Positions 12,451 to 21,948 of a stretch of DNA of 64,000 bases are shown here, piece after piece; the first letter of the stretch is position 1; the number at the start of each line of letters is the position of its first letter. The translations under genes and the position numbers were made by a program. This DNA is from Pelodera strongyloides. Lineage: Eukaryota; Nematoda; Chromadorea; Rhabditida; Rhabditidae. The notes beneath the pieces were generated by a model that saw only the letters and a list, made by a program, of their open reading frames with translations, ran no database searches and had not been told where the DNA came from. Location: assembly GCA_036852015.1 (NCBI GenBank), contig JAANDG010000372.1, positions 62,001 to 126,000 of the forward strand, read 5' to 3'.

Positions 12451-12607
12451 TAAGGGCGCGTTTAAGATGGCCGAAAGAAAGAAAAAAAAATGCGTTTTCG
12501 GCCGTTCAGGTTGGCCGAAAAGAAATTTTTTTTTCGGGTTTTGTCTGCGTCTCTTCGGCCGAAAATGGATATTTTTCTTTCTTTCGGTCATCTTAAACGC
12601 GCCCTAA
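12451..12607. repeat. Foldback with AGGGCGCGTTTAAGATGGCC ends
   Basis: The arms pair over about 35 bases, from TAAGGGCGCGTTTAAGATGG to CATCTTAAACGCGCCCTA. The outermost AGGGCGC is shared with the elements at 21673 and 54728, suggesting one superfamily. Confidence 0.85.
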
Positions 12608-12668
12608 TCATTGGAAGAACTCGGAAACTTTTTGGGAGTGGGAAACATATATCATTACGTCGTATGCA

Positions 12669-12791
12669 ATTCACTCCGATTCCCTCGGGGAAATATCTCC
12701 CTGGGGATAGAAAATAGTACTCTAATGTGAGGCACACAGAGAAAAACCCGGGGAATTTCCCATGGGGAATTGAATTGTGAATATGGCTTCT
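12669..12791. repeat. Foldback family D, opposite orientation
   Basis: The CGATTCCCTCGGGGAAATAT arm comes first and the CCCATGGGGAATTGAATTGTG arm last, so the core is inverted relative to the copies at 8032 and 12064. The left GAGGCC end is eroded. Confidence 0.7.
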
Positions 12792-13183
12792 GAAGAAGGT
12801 TCGCTAATGTTTTGGATTCTAGCAGACATAGGGATAATTATCCCCATACTTTTCGGACCCCTTATTCTAATCTTACTGCTTACAGCGCTGGTCGACTACT
12901 TTCTACAGTTTCCCGCCATTTTCCACTTTTTACCAGTTTTATCTTCTGCTGAGACAGAGCGATAAGCGCGGTCAAAAGTGGCATATCTGTACAGAAGGGA
13001 CACATCGACAACCTACAATTCTATGCTGTCAATCACCTGTCGAATCAGTCTCGAGTAAAAAGCGTTGTTGAAGAATGAGATTATCAGTCTCGGCTAATTA
13101 CCACACCACTTCATATTCTGAATTCTGATTCTGGAAGCTAAGGCTACTGTATGTATAAGTCTGAGCTAAGTGATCCGCATTCT

Positions 13184-13319
13184 GAGGTCGTATTCACCAA
13201 CACGCAGGGAGCCCTACCTAGGCTGACGAGCGCTCTGAATCTCATCTGCTTTCGTACTCTTTAGCTAACTGGGGAGGCCAGGGGGGGGGGGCTCCCTGCG
13301 TGTTGGTGAATATGGCCTC
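13184..13319. repeat. Foldback family C, interior inverted
   Basis: The ends read GAGGTCGTATTCACCAACAC and GTGTTGGTGAATATGGCCTC. The interior (GAGCGCTCTGAATCTCATCT) is the reverse complement of the interior of the copies at 2831 and 15941. A run of eleven G bases sits near the right arm. Confidence 0.85.
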
Positions 13320-13789
13320 TGTACTTGGAATCGTCTACACCGCTAAGGTGTATTCGTGATTTCCTTGTGGTGTCTGTAGATACTGTGGAGGTAACATATA
13401 TGAACTGGTATACTGTGGTTCTCATCTTCTACTATACGCTTCCACAGTTTACGGTAGATTCCCATGCATACACCTTGTACGTTCCTGTTGTGAACGCATA
13501 GTTTACGCCGTTTACGGTACTTTTCATAGATTTACGTTGTAAGTTCCCTGTTGGGAACCATTTCCGAGTATTTGAATCTGAGTATGAGTTTGACAGTAAT
13601 GTAATGTGGATGTTTTTGGAAAACATCCTAATCTGTTTGTCATGCAAATTGCCTAGCTAGCCAATGTTTTATTTTCCTCTCTCCTCACGCTGTTGGGTAT
13701 TTAGATGAAATTTGTGCAAAGAAATTTCATCAGGCCTCAACGGCGCGAGGAGCAGCTGTATTATTATTACTTTGACAATTATCCAGTAC

Positions 13790-13937
13790 TTTAGTAGATA
13801 ATCGGCTTCCCGAGAAAATTGGCTCCCGAGAAGTTATGTCAGGCTTCAGAAATGAACCGGAAAAAAAACCCGGTGCACCGTTTCTGCGGATTCGGTTGAT
13901 ATAATCCGGTACTCTTTATCTTTTATCTTTTTTAGTA
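13790..13937 (+). repeat. SINE family S, 5'-truncated diverged copy
   Basis: It contains the family body motifs CGGCTTCCCGAG, CGGTGCACCGTTTC and GCGGATTCGGTTGATATAA. It ends in the TTTATCTTTTATCTTTT tail. The tRNA-like head present in the 34906 copy is absent. Confidence 0.8.
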
Positions 13938-14267
13938 GAAAATTGTACCGTAACTTTATTGAATTCTGAGTGTGAGGGCTCCTATGAAACGTTTCTCGTG
14001 ATTCCACAGGGCGCCCTGACGAAGACAGGACGAAAACGGTCCCATCTTCTTTTATGTTCTTCTTAGTTACAGACTCGTTGAGTTTTCGCTCTGTAAATGC
14101 ATTATTCGACAATTGAACATTGGCAATTATGCTCTAAAACGAGCTGTTAGCGGGATATAAAACGTGGGAACGCATAGTTTTTCTAATAATTTTTTGGGGC
14201 AGTCGGGAAGGAAAGAGAGAGGACGACTTGTAACGTTATTTGATTGCGCGTCTCTCTCTCTGCTATA

Positions 14268-17200
14268 ATGAGACTACGGTCACTAGTTGCCGTATTGGGA
14301 GTCGTGGTTGCAGGATATGGTAGGTTTTTAGGAACTTCTTAATACTTTTGGACCAATAGTTACAGGCTCAATTCAGTTTTCAGCTCATCACAGGCGCAGA
14401 GAACCGTATATTTATGTTTAGACTACGGTATATCTTGGTGAATCTTGGTTAAAGCGAAATACCGACAGGTTTTTGAAACGCAATGCGTACACCTGTTTTC
14501 TTATGCAGCATATGCCAATGAGCAAACATTAGAATGAAAACTAGACCCCAATTAGACCCCACGTTGCATAAATGCATAGGAATGCAAGTACTTGAGATGC
14601 GTTTCAAAAACCGGCCGGTATTTCGCTTTAAACTTCTTCACACATAATTTTTTGCTGCGCGTTGCGATTTCACAGTCATGGTTGCGCAACCTTGTAGTTT
14701 CCTCATAATATTAGAAACTATCCAAATCATAGAAAAACATAAAAGGAAACATTGCTGTAACACGAAGTACACCATACTTTTAGCGGAGGAATATGTACCA
14801 CAGTCATATGGCAGTGCTATGCACAGAAAATGCAACGCGCTCTGTTACTCAGGACTGGTTGGTTTATCGAGTTTGCCTGGGTGTTACTAGTCACTACTAC
14901 CTGCTAGGTGTTCATATTTGCTTATATCCTTTATCCTTTAAATGTTTTCAAGAAGATCTTGTTGCTTGGTTCCCCTCGGTGTTCCCCTAATGAAATTGCG
15001 GTTGCACCACGCAACAAACTCGAGTCGAGCACTCGCGCACATATGGCGTATCTCTGGCACGAAATTGAGTGTGCCACGCCGCTCTGGCGTACATCTTTTC
15101 TGCGAAGCTTATGTAAAGTAGTAAAGATTAAAGGTGCATTACTTTCAGGCTATATCCTAGTGCTAGGCCAGGTCCAGAGTATGATCCTTATTGTTAGTGT
15201 TATACTTTTTTCCTTTTTCTAAAATTCACTTTAAAGGGAGCCGGTAGATACGTCGACGGACGTTGTTACGTGGCTACAATTGAAAAGTTGTCGACTACTT
15301 ACGATCAGTGGCTGGTAATTTTTCAGATTATTGATTTTAATTTTAACTAAAGAAGTAGCAAAAAGCAAAATAAACATATGAATAGGGTCAACTTGGATCG
15401 ATTAGGAATTTCCAATGAGAATAAATGAGAATGTTTGATGAGAATAAACGGACTTCCGAACATTTGATAAAAATCCGGTTAGGAAAATAATATCACAGGA
15501 AAATGAAGTAATTGCCGACACCACGGAAAATGGATTTTACTGAAAAAAACCATCCGATACCTGGATCGTGACTGGTTCATGACCGTTTGCTGACCAGTTA
15601 ATGACGGTTTTCGATGAAACTTGGTCAATCACGAAGCGGTCACCAAATGGGCTGGCCCACGAAAAAACCAGTGAACCGTCACCAAATGGGTTCACCTATT
15701 TCCTGATACTTATTTTCCAGACGCTGAATGCCAAATGCCAGCACTTTGCCCAACTTTACGACGGTCGGATGGCTCACGTGAAGACGTACGGACTTCTTCA
15801 ACGTCTAGTGAAGGCCAACGTAGCCACCAAGTCGAGTAGCGGAAATAAGGTCATAGAGAAGTTCGAGATTTTTTACGAAATAAGAAATATGATTATGATG
15901 GTCGAACTTGTAGAGCAAGACACCATGGCCAGCAAGAACAGAGGCCGTATTCACCAACACGCAGGGAACCCTCACTGGCCTCCCAAGAGAGCTAAAGAAT
16001 GCGTTGATAGTGCGAGAGCAGAAGAGATTCAGAGCGCTCGTGTGCGAAGGGAGGGCTCCCTGTGTTTTGGTGAATACGGCCTCAGGACACACGGCGGCGA
16101 ACCTTCTCGGGCAGCCAGTGTTACCCAGCTACCAAATTTTACTTTTGACTTTTGGTGGTAAGTGTCCGCCTAGCTCGGGATAGCTACCGTTTTCAGCATG
16201 AATACTTCGTTGGAGCCAAACAAGACCCACAATCGAATTGTGCTCGAGGAAAGTATGGCGTGTAACCTTAGCTAAAACTAGCCTTAACTAACAACTATCT
16301 TAGTGAATAGTTACCTCAGTGAATAACTACCTAGCGAATAGTTACCTTAGTGAATAGCTACCTTGGCTAACAGGTACCTTAGTAACTAACTACCTTTTTC
16401 AGCATCAATACTTCGTGGGAGCCAGGCAGGACCCGCAGTCGAAGTGTGCTAGAGGAAAGTGTCGTGCTGATGAATTCAACCAAGCTGAAAGAGAAACGCA
16501 CATGAAGAATTGGTTCTGGGTTGATGAATCTGGAAAACATTCTGATGTGAGGGTTAACTATTTCTTTTACCTTGCCATAAAGCGGTATAACATCCGGTTT
16601 TTCAAACGTGTGCTCTACAACTGCACTACCATATGTTGTATTCAAATGAATATAATTCGAATAAAAGACCGTGCAGTTATTTGCATGCACTACATGGAAG
16701 CGAGTGTGCGCGTGCGACATACGTTTCAAAAACCGGACTTTATTTCGCTTTAAATCCATTGAAGACTGTTAAGTCGAAGCGCTAGCGTTAGACACCGTAA
16801 CGACGAGGCGATCGTACCAAATCTGCAAATGTTCCATTTTTGTTAATTTAGTAGGGAAACTGCGGATTCTAAATTTTCATGACATTTTGGCGATAAATGT
16901 TCCATGAATAAAATTATATAGTAACTTAATATAGTCATGTATAGCTTTCCAAACCAAGTGCCATATCGCTTTAAACGAAACATATGCCCAGAATACTTTC
17001 CCAAACCACGTGCCATATCGCTTTAAAAGAAACATATGCCCAGAATACCTTCCCAAACCAAGTGCCATATCGCTTTAAACGAAACATATGCCCAAAATAC
17101 CTTCCCAAGCCACGTGCCATATAGCTTTAAAAGAAACTCATTTAGCCCGTCGACGCTTCGCTTTTCCGTTTCGGCGAGCCGAATAATAACGCGTATCCCG

Positions 17201-20200
17201 GTAATATGGACGAGTCAAAGGGAGAATACATTTTGGCCCTAGAAGACACGTAGGTTTACAAAACAAGGGGTTCCTCATGAAAAATATAGCCTAGTTTGTT
17301 GTCACGTGTAGATGCTGTATGAGGTTGTTTTTGGGTGCCTTACTATGTCCAGGGGTGCCCTGTGATGTCCATAGGTGTCCTAGGATGTCCATACGATGTC
17401 CGTTACGTCATGAGATGTCCTGGAACGCCCAGATGTGTTCGGGGTGTCCAATAAACGTCCTTCTGGTATTAGCAGTCAAAAACTGAAATGCTTTAGATCG
17501 GTGGAGCAGGGAAGTTCTGTCAGTGGCTCATTCGGTCTGAACGATATTCATCCTGAAGCCGATCAATATCAGCTGCTCTGCGAGTACGGTAAGTGATAGG
17601 ATAGATGAGGGGTACTGTAAGTGATGGAGGAGATAAGCTTGATCGATGACGACAACAAGATTAGAATACTGATCCTCGTTTTCGTCATTTGTATTGCATT
17701 GTAGTTATTTTGGAACTTATTTTTTGTTTGTATTTTTTTTTCGAAATTTTTCAAAAAAAAATTCTGCACATCCAACGCGTAAAAACGATACCAGACTACC
17801 GTAATCAGCGGTACTCAAGCTGGACCATTATTTGCTCAATATTTCTTTGGAAATAATTTTCTGTCAAATTTGTTTTAGTTATTCTGGTAGATACAGACAT
17901 GGGGAATCTAATAAAAATAATAACTTTTTTGTTTTCTGAGGTGGACCTCACCCTTTAATAGGTGGCGTACTAATATTCAGCGTGTTTCGAGTCCAGTCCA
18001 GCCCAGGGAAAAGAAGCTCCATACATATAGAGTTGTTTTGTTTTGAAAGATTAGAAAGCTTGATCATACTGTATATTGTTGACCCGCTTTAGAAGACTAC
18101 ATGAAGTGCGATCCAGGATACGCTCTCATTGGAGATATGTGCTACAAGGTAATTTGGTTGGGGATGATGGTTACGTTGGTTGCGTAAACTCCGCGTCATC
18201 GCCGCGCACAAAAACGGGACCGCAACAGGGTCGCGGCGCACCGACGCGCGATGGGTGCGCTAACGCCTTTGATGTCGCGGTGTTTGTGCAGTGATCTAGT
18301 GCAGTAAACAGCAATCATAGAGAGTAGGTTCAATCCTCTCTAATTCGCACAGCCTGTAGACTAGAATGCTATTGCTGCAACGTGGCTAGTTCAAAGACAT
18401 TACCGGCATAAACTTACTCACACAAGAAAGAATGGTTATGTCAAGACTGAAGGTACTTCAAAAGTCATCCCTCTTTTGAGACGAGGCATCTAAAGTGTGC
18501 TCATTTGTATATGATGCATAAAAATGCAAGTGTCCGCCTTGCGTTTCAAAAATCGGCCGGTATTTCGCTCTTATTGTTGGAGTTGTATTATTCTAATAAG
18601 TAGCCTCCTCAATTTTTGAATTTCTTGCAGCCGTCCGATTCGACCGACCAGAAGCGTTATGATGAAGCTCAGAGAAAATGTCAGGAAACCAGTGGAGGAA
18701 GTCTGGCCAGCATTCACAATGATGAACAGAACTATCACATTGCCAGTATGTAGAAGCTAATAAGACAACTTCCAATTTAATTGCTCGTATTCCCACCCGA
18801 AGCGCGGGGTTAACTTGCAAGACACCATGGAGATCGGCTGGCACATGCTTATGTACAATAAAGAGAACAGTTAAATAAAATCTAATAATTACGGCAAGCC
18901 GATCAGAAAAGCTATTTGGTATAGAAAAATAAATTAATATTGAGATTTTTCAAAATCAAACCCCGCATATTATATTACTATTTTCGCTGCAGAGACCATC
19001 TCTGTTTTCCTACCTCTTCGCTGGAGCTCCTTTCCTCTCCTAGAAGGCTTGCGGCGGGAGAGCGGTGTGGTTTCGGCACGCCGCTTGCACGCCGTAGCGT
19101 AGCCGCGGTCACGTATCAAAAGTTTACATATATGAATCCAGGACTTGCCCTCGAGTCGCGTGACTTCAAGGCAACTGGACCAACTAATGGTATGGACGGA
19201 CACTTCGCTTACACTATTGGAATGAATGTGCAGCCAAACGTGAGCTCTTTTAAAGTGTTATTTAAAGGGATATGTTCACTAGGATTCGCACTTTTGTGAA
19301 TAATTTCTATCGAGACTATGGTCGAAAATATTCACAATGCGAAAATTACATAAAGTTTCCTTTGCGTTTTGCTCCCCGAGGTAGGGAGCTTGCTCAAAAG
19401 ACTAAGCTACCTCGAATTTATAGAACAACTGGAGTACCGCAGCAATAGAAAATATTCAAAAAGGTGCAAATCCTAGTGAACCTATCCCTTTAATCTTCAA
19501 TTACAGCCCACCGACTGGTTCTGGAGCGACAACAGCCGTGTGGACTACGTGAGATGGTGGCTCAGAACTGGAAGTGAGCAATATTCATAGTTTGTTATAT
19601 CTTTCTGTAGCATGTGGGCATGATGGTCGTTGTTCGTCGACTGTAGTTTAGATTGTAGCTTTGATGATGAGCAAGTCGTACGTGCAGTGTAGTTGCGAAT
19701 TGATGTGGTCTGCAACCTTGATTACTGTAGCGTAACAACATGTGAAATGTGACTTGTGTAGCACTGTTGTTCTGTGTAGTTTCTGAAATCGTACGTGCAT
19801 CTGATACGCCGTACAGCGTGAAAATTGGCCCAGAAATGGCTATCGCGCGATCGTCGTAATGCGCCCGCGTGCACTATGCAAGCGGCCCAGCCAATGAGGG
19901 GACCAAGCTGTGCCTCAACGAAGTTTCAAGCTTATTGACATGTCGACATATATAATTACCAGCCGTTCGAAGAGCCCTACGGGCTCTTCTCCGACTGGAG
20001 GAATCGGCCTTCGGCCGATTGTTACACACTGTTCAAAAAAAACTTTCATTTACTTTTATGTGGAAACGTATAATTTGGTTGTGGACTTCAGCGTTTTTGC
20101 AAATCATGCAAATTTGCTATCACACTTCTCTTCTCCTATAATATCTCCTATAATATCCTCGACATATAAGCTAGCATAGCTCAATAGGTAGAGCGTTGGA

Positions 20201-20853
20201 CTGTGAATCGAGAGATTGTGTGCTGCTGTGGGTTCGAATCCCGCCAGCGGCAAAGATTTTGTATGTTCTCTTTCGATTGTGAATAGAAAATTTTCTTTAT
20301 GAAAGGATTTCGTTATGTTCACACAAACAAAAAAGTAAACTCTTCTCCTTTATATAATAAGAAGATAACTTACCTAAAAATTAAAATGCAACCTTCCAGA
20401 CAATGACCCCGTGAACTTTGCCAACGGTGGAAAATATCATGCCGTGCTCCGCACAGCGATCAACCAACAAAAGTAGGGAGTTATTTTAAATTTCATGAAT
20501 CTTCAGAACAGAAAACCTGGGAGACATGACTCTAAGTCTCCCATAAGAAGAAGAACAATCGTATATATGAGATTTCGATGCGCACTCAGTGCGTACATTA
20601 TGCTTACACTCATTTCCGCACTTCACTTTTTTACAAAATTATGAATGTTAGATTTTTGTTCATAAGATGTCGATATCGCTTTGTTTTCGCTCTAAGGGCG
20701 AAGTCCAGGTTTATTATCCTTATTAATAAAAATATAAGAAATTATAAAATAAATTATTGCAGCGGTGAGGCTGCATTCGGTTACTGGCACGTGGAGTCTG
20801 ATGATACCCCCAGACCCTATATCTGCCAACATCCTCCACGAATCATCGGATAA
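14268..20853 (+). CDS. Secreted protein with two C-type lectin domains
   Basis: Probable extracellular carbohydrate- or ligand-binding protein, with no one-to-one orthologue recognised. Twelve phase-consistent exons give 377 residues: 14268-14319, 15241-15314, 15721-15849, 16403-16546, 17146-17249, 17497-17588, 18093-18148, 18631-18745, 19103-19239, 19507-19573, 20400-20472 and 20763-20853. Exon 1 is a hydrophobic signal peptide (MRLRSLVAVLGVVVAGY). Domain 1 has GRCYV, KNWFWVDESG, the sugar-binding-type motif GEPNNN and a final LLCEY. Domain 2 has GDMCYK, AQRKCQ, SLASIHNDEQN, YTIGM in place of WIGL, WFWSDNS and a final RPYICQ. Domain 2 lacks an obvious inner cysteine pair and an EPN/QPD motif, so calcium-dependent sugar binding there is doubtful. 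Starts of the 15241 and 19103 exons rest on phase. AATAAA lies 23 bases after the stop. Confidence 0.85.
14449..14632. repeat. TTAA foldback, family A
   Basis: Ends TTAAAGCGAAATACCGACAG and CCGGCCGGTATTTCGCTTTAA-type sequence. It lies in lectin-gene intron 1. Confidence 0.9.
15523..15708 (+). repeat. Dispersed repeat G, copy 1
   Basis: Shares GACGGTTTTCGATGAAACTT (minor changes), TCACCAAATGGG, GGCCCACGAAAAAAC and GGGTTCACC, in the same order, with 49694-49858 in ARL2 intron 4. The class is unknown. Confidence 0.75.
15941..16083. repeat. Foldback family C
   Basis: GAGGCCGTATTCACCAACAC to GGTGAATACGGCCTC, with interior GCAGAAGAGATTCAGAGCGC shared with the 2831 copy. It lies in lectin-gene intron 3. 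Confidence 0.9.
16197..16265 (+). pseudogene. Partial duplicate of lectin exon 4
   Basis: After its own TTTTCAG acceptor it encodes HEYFVGAKQDPQSNCARGK, against HQYFVGARQDPQSKCARGK at the start of exon 4 (16403). The similarity stops after about 62 bases, and the frame then meets a TAA. The flanking GCTACCGTTTTCAGCA resembles ACTACCTTTTTCAGCA, so the acceptor was copied too. Using it would truncate domain 1 unless the GT shortly after is used as a donor. Confidence 0.75.
16295..16400 (+). repeat. Short tandem repeat around AGTGAATAGTTACCT
   Basis: About five imperfect 18-22 base units of the type TTAGTGAATAGTTACC lie between the duplicated exon fragment and exon 4. Confidence 0.75.
16577..16753. 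repeat. TTAA foldback, family A'
   Basis: ATAAAGCGGTATAACATCCG on the left and CCGGACTTTATTTCGCTTTAA-type sequence on the right. It starts 30 bases after the donor of lectin exon 4. Confidence 0.75.
16948..17138 (+). repeat. 52-base tandem array derived from a foldback end
   Basis: Units start at about 16961, 17013, 17065 and 17117, measured at CCATATCGCT, exactly 52 bases apart. Each contains GTGCCATATCGCTTTAAA, an A'-type element end, followed by AGAAACATATGCCCA. The last unit ends just before the acceptor of lectin exon 5. Confidence 0.9.
18164..18292 (+). repeat. GC-rich dispersed repeat, copy 2
   Basis: Contains TCGCCGCGCACAAAAA, as at 799-905, then a GC-rich run of CGCG-containing words. 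It begins shortly after the donor of lectin exon 7. Confidence 0.45.
18500..18567. repeat. Family A fragment (right half only)
   Basis: TTGCGTTTCAAAAATCGGCC then GGTATTTCGCTCTTA is a family A right end; no left end is present. It lies in lectin-gene intron 7. Confidence 0.75.
19261..19493. repeat. TTAAAGGGA foldback
   Basis: TTTAAAGGGATATGTTCACT on the left is mirrored by AGTGAACCTATCCCTTTAA on the right. The next bases (AGGATTCGCACTTTT and AAGGTGCAAATCCT) also pair. It lies in lectin-gene intron 9. Confidence 0.85.
19965..20022 (+). repeat. Two perfect hairpins
   Basis: GAAGAGCCCTACGGGCTCTTC and AATCGGCCTTCGGCCGATT stand nine bases apart in lectin-gene intron 10, upstream of the tRNA-like repeat. 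They may belong to the same inserted element. Confidence 0.6.
20170..20352 (+). repeat. tRNA-derived repeat, tRNA(His, GTG)-like head
   Basis: The D arm (GCTC…GAGC) and T arm (GTGGG-TTCGAAT-CCCGC) pair well, and the anticodon position reads GTG. The acceptor stem barely pairs and the variable region is about 16 bases long, so a working tRNA is unlikely. A tail with AAACAAAAAAGTAAACTCTT and CTCCTTTATATAATAAGA follows; it recurs at 25775, so this is probably a SINE. Confidence 0.6.
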
Positions 20854-21672
20854 TAAAAAATATTTTTTTTCCTTTAATAAAGTGTTTTATTTTCTTTGTA
20901 AACTATAATTTAAATAAAGATTGTGTAGTTTTATGTATAGTTTATTTATTTGTGGAGCACAATATTTTAAAGAAATTTCAATAAAGAAATTCCATTATTT
21001 GCCAACTCGTAAAGTTATTGGTGAAGATATTATTTTTGCAGTGGAACTGTTTATGGTAATCGAGAATCATACACGCGATTTTATAAGACAGATTAATTAC
21101 GGTAGACCTCTGGGAAGTGACACGATACCACCGTATTCCCACACAAATTACTCATTTTATTTAAATTTGGGATTTTTTCTGGCAAACTTTTTGGAATTTT
21201 TGTTATTTTCGTTTTCTTTTATTTTGCTGTGCTATTTCTTTCTTGTTTTGTTTTAGATGTCTTGTTCACTGTTAGGTGTGCCTGCATATTCACGATAGAT
21301 ATTGGTTGTTTGCGTAGTAATACATGAGTATTCTGTGCGCTCAATAAAGCATGACGTAAAAGTAGGCGATTACGAGACTATAATCATCAAGAATATAAGT
21401 GGTGTAGATTCTATTAACGTTGCCAGTATCATTTATGCAGCTGAGAGTAGTCATCTATCGCGGTATGCTGTGTAAGGCTACTGTGTCATTCCCTTTCTCT
21501 ACTTATTTCTTTCTTATTTGACTACGTTGTGTATAGTTCTTTCTGGTTACTTGTGCCGTTGCTTATTCGTTTTTTGTTTGAAATTACATTGCATTTCCTT
21601 AATATCGTATCTTCCTTAATAGCATAATGAATTCCTAATAGTGTTGAAATATTCTGTCATGCTTGTTTTATT

Positions 21673-21918
21673 AGGGCGCATTCGAGTTGGACATTTTCCG
21701 GAAAAGAAAAGAAAAAAGTGGTTCGAGATGGACAACCAGAAAAAAAATAATACACGCAAAATAATTGTCGAAAATGCAATTGTACCGTAATTGAAACTAA
21801 AATCAATCGATCATTTGCATGTGTATGCGTGGCAATTGCATTCTTTTCTGGTGAAATCCATCTCGAACCAAAAGTTTTCTTTTCTTTTCCGGAAAATGTC
21901 CAACTCGAATGCGCCCTT
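21673..21918. repeat. Foldback with AGGGCGCATTCGAGTTGGAC ends
   Basis: About 45-base arms run from AGGGCGCATTCGAGTTGG through TTTTCCGGAAAAGAAAAG and are mirrored on the right, ending CTCGAATGCGCCCT. The element ends about 29 bases before the importin acceptor at 21947. Confidence 0.9.
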
Positions 21919-21933
21919 ACTGTTTGATATATT

Positions 21934-21947
21934 GACTTGTCTTTCAG
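21934..21947 (+). promoter_or_regulatory. 3' splice acceptor one base before the importin start codon
   Basis: GACTTGTCTTTCAG followed by T-ATG. As for DDX19, the acceptor next to the start codon fits spliced-leader addition. Confidence 0.55.
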
Positions 21948-21948
21948 T

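Larger units (their letters stand above)
9368..14267. other. Repeat-rich intergenic region without a recognised gene
   Basis: At least nine foldback or SINE copies lie between DDX19 and the lectin gene and are listed separately. The remaining sequence, including a GC-rich block at 11100-11400, shows no conserved protein and no convincing exon pair. A fragment resembling the family D core lies at about 11487-11545. Confidence 0.6.
20854..21948. other. Spacer between lectin and importin genes
   Basis: Contains the lectin gene's probable AATAAA signal (20876) and a foldback at 21673-21918. No further gene is recognised. Confidence 0.6.

Noticed and set aside
16948..17138. Regular 52-base spacing resembling a CRISPR array
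   Set aside because: Whole units repeat with no unique spacers, the unit contains a transposon end, and the genome is eukaryotic.
19965..20022. Rho-independent terminators
   Set aside because: The two perfect hairpins look like bacterial terminators but lie in an intron of a eukaryotic gene; a repeat origin fits better.
20170..20252. Functional tRNA(His) gene
   Set aside because: The acceptor stem does not pair, the anticodon stem has a mismatch, and the variable region is too long. It carries a repeat tail.
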